NCBI GenBank assembly: GCA_036417435.1
Contig: CM070909.1
Span: 14,602,597-14,666,596 of the forward strand
Direction: 5' to 3'
From: Inia geoffrensis
Lineage: Eukaryota > Chordata > Mammalia > Artiodactyla > Iniidae
DNA: 64,000 nucleotides
Part shown: in pieces, positions 60,525-64,000 of the stretch
Layout of the letters: every line of letters begins with the position of its first letter
Numbering within the stretch: position 1 is the stretch's first letter
Notes under the pieces: model-generated
The model's database searches: none
What the model saw: only the letters and a program-made list of their open reading frames with translations
Told to the model about the DNA's origin: nothing
Made by a program: the position numbers and the translations under genes

Positions 60525-63419
60525 CCTAAGTAGTTCTTTAAGTGAGATCATTTAAATTTTGGGTGGAATCTGAATTTGTTGGGACAATAGAAAATAATTT
60601 AGAGATTTATGGGGAAAACATCAAGAAAGACACCTATTGGCTGGTAGCTAAAGAATCACTCTTGGAGAAAAAATCTAATGGAGGTTTACTATTAAGTTGT
60701 TTCCTATGAGCTGTGGACGTGAATTTGCTCCTTTAGTTCCCCAATTAAAATCTTCATTGCTCCCTAATGCTTCTGTGAAGTCCATTTGACTTTGGAGCAC
60801 ATGACTGAGTATTGAGTCCTTATTAAACTTGGTACAGGAAAAAAAAAAAATGTTATTCAGATGGAGAGCTATATATAAATTACAGTATTAATAAGAATAG
60901 ATGTCACTTAGCACTACTATGCCCTAATGCTTTACTTACGTTATCTTATTGAATTTAATCTTTACCCCAATTATATGATTTAGTGTACAGTTCTGGTTTT
61001 AATTGCCTTGGCCTTGAAATGACACATACTACTATTTCTCATCTTTCATTGGCAAAACTTAGTTATGTGGTTACACTAGATATAAAGGGAGCCCAGAACT
61101 GCATGCAGTCTCCACCTTGACAGCCTCTTCTCTACTTTGAAACAGAGAGCGTACATTGGCTAGACAGCCAGCCAACCTGGCCACATCAGCCAGGTAGGTA
61201 GGATCCCTCTCATGTAGATGAGAAAACAGAGTGCCTTCCTCAATGGCACACGAACAAAAGTGGAAGATCCTCCTCCATACCAGGTATTTCTTAGATGCTG
61301 AATGTTCACGTTTATATTTAAATTTAAGGCAAAGATTCTTTAAGTGAAATGAGTTAGATGAAATAAAGTTGGCAGACCCAAATACCAGAATTAAAAGATA
61401 GCAGAACCCATTCAAAGGAATGAAGGAACAGCCTCTTTATGTACTGCTGAGGAATGAACTACAAGATACGTTGATAAATGGGAAAGAAGGAGCAAACCAG
61501 TACGATACAATTTATATATTTTTAAATTGTCTTTATGCACACGCACGTGTCCTCATGCATATCTAGTCCATCTCTGGAGGGAAGATAAATGTACAAGGCG
61601 TTGGTACAGTGGTTTCTTCTGGGGAAAGGAACTGAAGGCTTGGAGAGGTACTTGCCTTTCATTATATACCATTTATACTTTTTGAATATTTTATTGCCCC
61701 TATGTAATTACCTACGAAAAATTTAAAATTTAAGTTAAACTACAAAAAGTATCAGAAGAGAACATAACCCTTTGAGAATTGCTGCCCTATCTCCAGGATG
61801 GAGAGAAGTCTTTAGTGCTAATCTTCCACCCACACTCTTTTGGCTGGTGTGGGGACCTACAAGTATAGACCACTCCTGACTCCCTTTGACTTGAAACTGT
61901 AGTGATTCCTGGCAACCTTCGGGGCATTGACCCTGGTCCCATGGCCAATAAACAGCTCTGACGTGGTTCCACTTCCCCATTTCCTGTCAATTGAACCACC
62001 CACGTTGACTGAGCACCAACAGAACCCTCATCACATTTACCACTTGCGCCTTGATCAACTCCCCTGAGACTGAGCGTCTAGCTAGACCTTCTGGATGACT
62101 GGCCCAGTGCAGCACACATGTAGAAGAGCTGCAGAAATGAACCAAGATGTGCAATAGGCAAATGAGTGATTTGTGGACAAAGGATAATAAGATTTCAAAA
62201 GTGAATTCCTACGATTAAGGATTTTAAAGACAACAAAAATCACTTTCTTCTGTTCATGTTTATTGGAGCAAATCGTTAGCGGTTTTTATGCCAACTGTCT
62301 AGTCAAGTCAAGCTGTACCTCAGCCAAAGCTGATTTTCCCAAACATGAAAGCAAACAACTTAAAAATAGCCTTGAATGGAAATAATTACTACTTTATATG
62401 ATCAAGAAAATATATCTTTTTGCCAGAAAGTCCCTTTTCTACTTGGCAAAGACCTAATTACCACTGCTCACTAAAAGAGAATTGATGCACTTGTTGAAAT
62501 CTCTAGATTCCAAAGTTTAAAGTTGTTTACTAGAGTTTAGAAAATGCTAAAGGTTATCTTTCAGTCCAAAATGACTTCACAGACAATAATATTGTTCCAG
62601 TGATGGATAAAATATCGTTCACGCCCTTTTGTCTTACTTTTGAGCCTTTTTTTTTAAGGGAGAGAATGCAACTAAACGAATGTGGAAATTAATCCTTAAT
62701 CCTAACAGTTAAATCTTCATTTAAAATTATATATACAATAACTGTCTCCACTAGAAGTTAAATACTTTGAACCGCAAAGTCAAAACAAAATTTATAATTA
62801 AAAGCTTTTCAGACCCTAGGCTCTATTAGGATAAGTTATACCACATTCTTTAACTAGAACATGATGCCCTGCTTAGAAGGCAGATGGAGAAATATTAATT
62901 TGACTTTCCATACAAACTCAAATTTTTCATGTTGTTTGGGGTATGGTACCGTACCCATTGCATACATTCTTTAATTCATTTGTATATTCATTCATGCCAG
63001 ACAAACATTTTTAAGATTATTCATTTTAATTGCATTTGGACAGTAAAAACAGTCAGTATACAATATGCTTATTCTGCTTCAGCCTAGAAATGGATGTCTC
63101 CACTCAGACGTCAACTTTGTGAACCAAATAAGAGAAGCAGCAATAACGTTTAATATTTAGATGTACGAGAATGAAAATGAATACTGGCTGCTTTCCTAAT
63201 AGTTTTTTGTTCGGCTGGTTGGTTTTTGTTTTTTTATTTTCAATTTTGCTTTTTTATTTAAATTCTCCTCTGAGTCCCACAGAACTTTAAAACTGAAATG
63301 TGCCCCCTGGTGCTTTCCATTTGTTAGATTTTATTACGGGTCAAATGAACTAAAGACAATTGACTTCTATTTAAAGGGTTGTTTCATGAAGTTTTTGGTT
63401 CACCAGCACTTTTAATCTT

Positions 63420-63619
63420 TTTTTTTTTGCGGTTCGCGGGCCTCTCACTGCTGTGGCCTCTCCCGTTGCGGAGCACAGGCTCCGGACGCGCAGGCTCAGC
63501 GGCCATGGCTCACGGGCCCAGCCGATCCGCGGCATGTGGGATTTTCCCGGACCGGGGCACGAACCCGCGTCCCCTGCATGGGCAGGCGGACTCTCAACCA
63601 CTGCGCCACCAGGGAAGCC
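63420..63619 (-). mobile_element. CHR-2 SINE, reverse orientation
   Basis: Full SINE. Exact 13-bp duplications cacttttaatctt at 63407-63419 and 63620-63632. Confidence 0.95.
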
Positions 63620-64000
63620 CACTTTTAATCTTATTATCAATTACAGTATGTCCCAACATGAGCTAATGGACTAATGGATTATGTCTGTCAAAGAACAGGA
63701 GCAAAAGGAAACTTCATCGCTGGTGGAGAAGGATATATTGTCGTAAGACTTTGCCTTTTTTCTTCAAAATGCTGCGATACCAAACATCTATCTTTCCCTT
63801 CCTCTCTGTGCCCTCCCCGCAAACTCCTTTGCAAGTGCCTCCCTACCTTACTTCTGGAAACTGAAGCTCCCTGGAGCCCTTAAATGGGTCTCTCTATTTT
63901 CTCTCTCTCTTCCTAAATTTTCTTAAGCAGTCCTATAGTGTAAATGCCATCTCCGTCTCTGTGCAGATGATGCCTACATTTATATAACACTATAATAACT

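Larger units (their letters stand above)
58231..63406. other. no gene seen apart from SINE and L2
   Basis: Between the repeats at 59375-59540 and 60310-60524 the DNA is AT-rich and unremarkable; a weak L1M-like tail may lie at 61500-61720. The last stretch 63633-64000 also shows nothing. Confidence 0.5.

Overview
This is a mammalian nuclear window, almost certainly from a cetacean. The sequence carries eight well-preserved or nearly complete copies, plus further ones, of the tRNA-derived SINE that opens with a 'cttccctggtggcgcagtgg' box and ends in poly(A). That is the CHR-type SINE of whales, dolphins and hippos. It also holds young L1 3' ends of the cetartiodactyl type together with MIR, L2, MER5 and old L1M repeats shared by placental mammals. 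There are no operons, no prokaryotic signals, no CRISPR array and no sign of an integrated exogenous virus.

The main gene is RERG, a Ras-like small GTPase, on the minus strand. Its first coding exon (49676-49736) encodes the N-terminus with the intact P-loop GRAGVGKS and ends at a consensus splice donor. A CpG island at about 53.3-53.96 kb carries a second minus-strand donor (CAG|GTGAGT, exon end at 53553), which I read as the end of the untranslated RERG exon 1. Everything left of 49675 is then the start of a very long RERG intron; I recognised no further RERG exon. The same CpG island has a plus-strand donor (53903|GTGAGT), and a plausible second plus-strand exon lies at about 54555-54752, so the promoter looks bidirectional, possibly producing an antisense or divergent noncoding RNA.

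Region by region: 1-34.5 kb is repeat-rich intron, with a twin-primed L1 (3.17-3.54 kb), a long antisense L1M (3.5-7.6 kb), L2 copies (23.2-23.8 and 25.4-26.5 kb), an L1M block (26.6-27.7 kb), many SINEs, a 35-bp tandem repeat (23.86 kb) and a long purine tract (20.4 kb). At 34.6-35.07 kb is a young RPL31 retrocopy with an intact reading frame, antisense to RERG. The stretch 35-49.6 kb is more intron, with a MER5A split by a SINE, an LTR-like repeat and several microsatellites. The stretch 49.6-53.96 kb holds the RERG 5' exons and the promoter, and 54-64 kb is upstream sequence with one 5'-truncated young L1 and three more CHR SINEs.

I found no new genetic system. The points most worth checking are the bidirectional CpG island, a possible upstream ORF that spans the first RERG splice junction, a UG-repeat just inside the RERG donor, the intact RPL31 retrocopy, and several clean retrotransposition footprints. 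Repeat family names and boundaries come from memory of consensus sequences and are approximate unless target-site duplications fix them.
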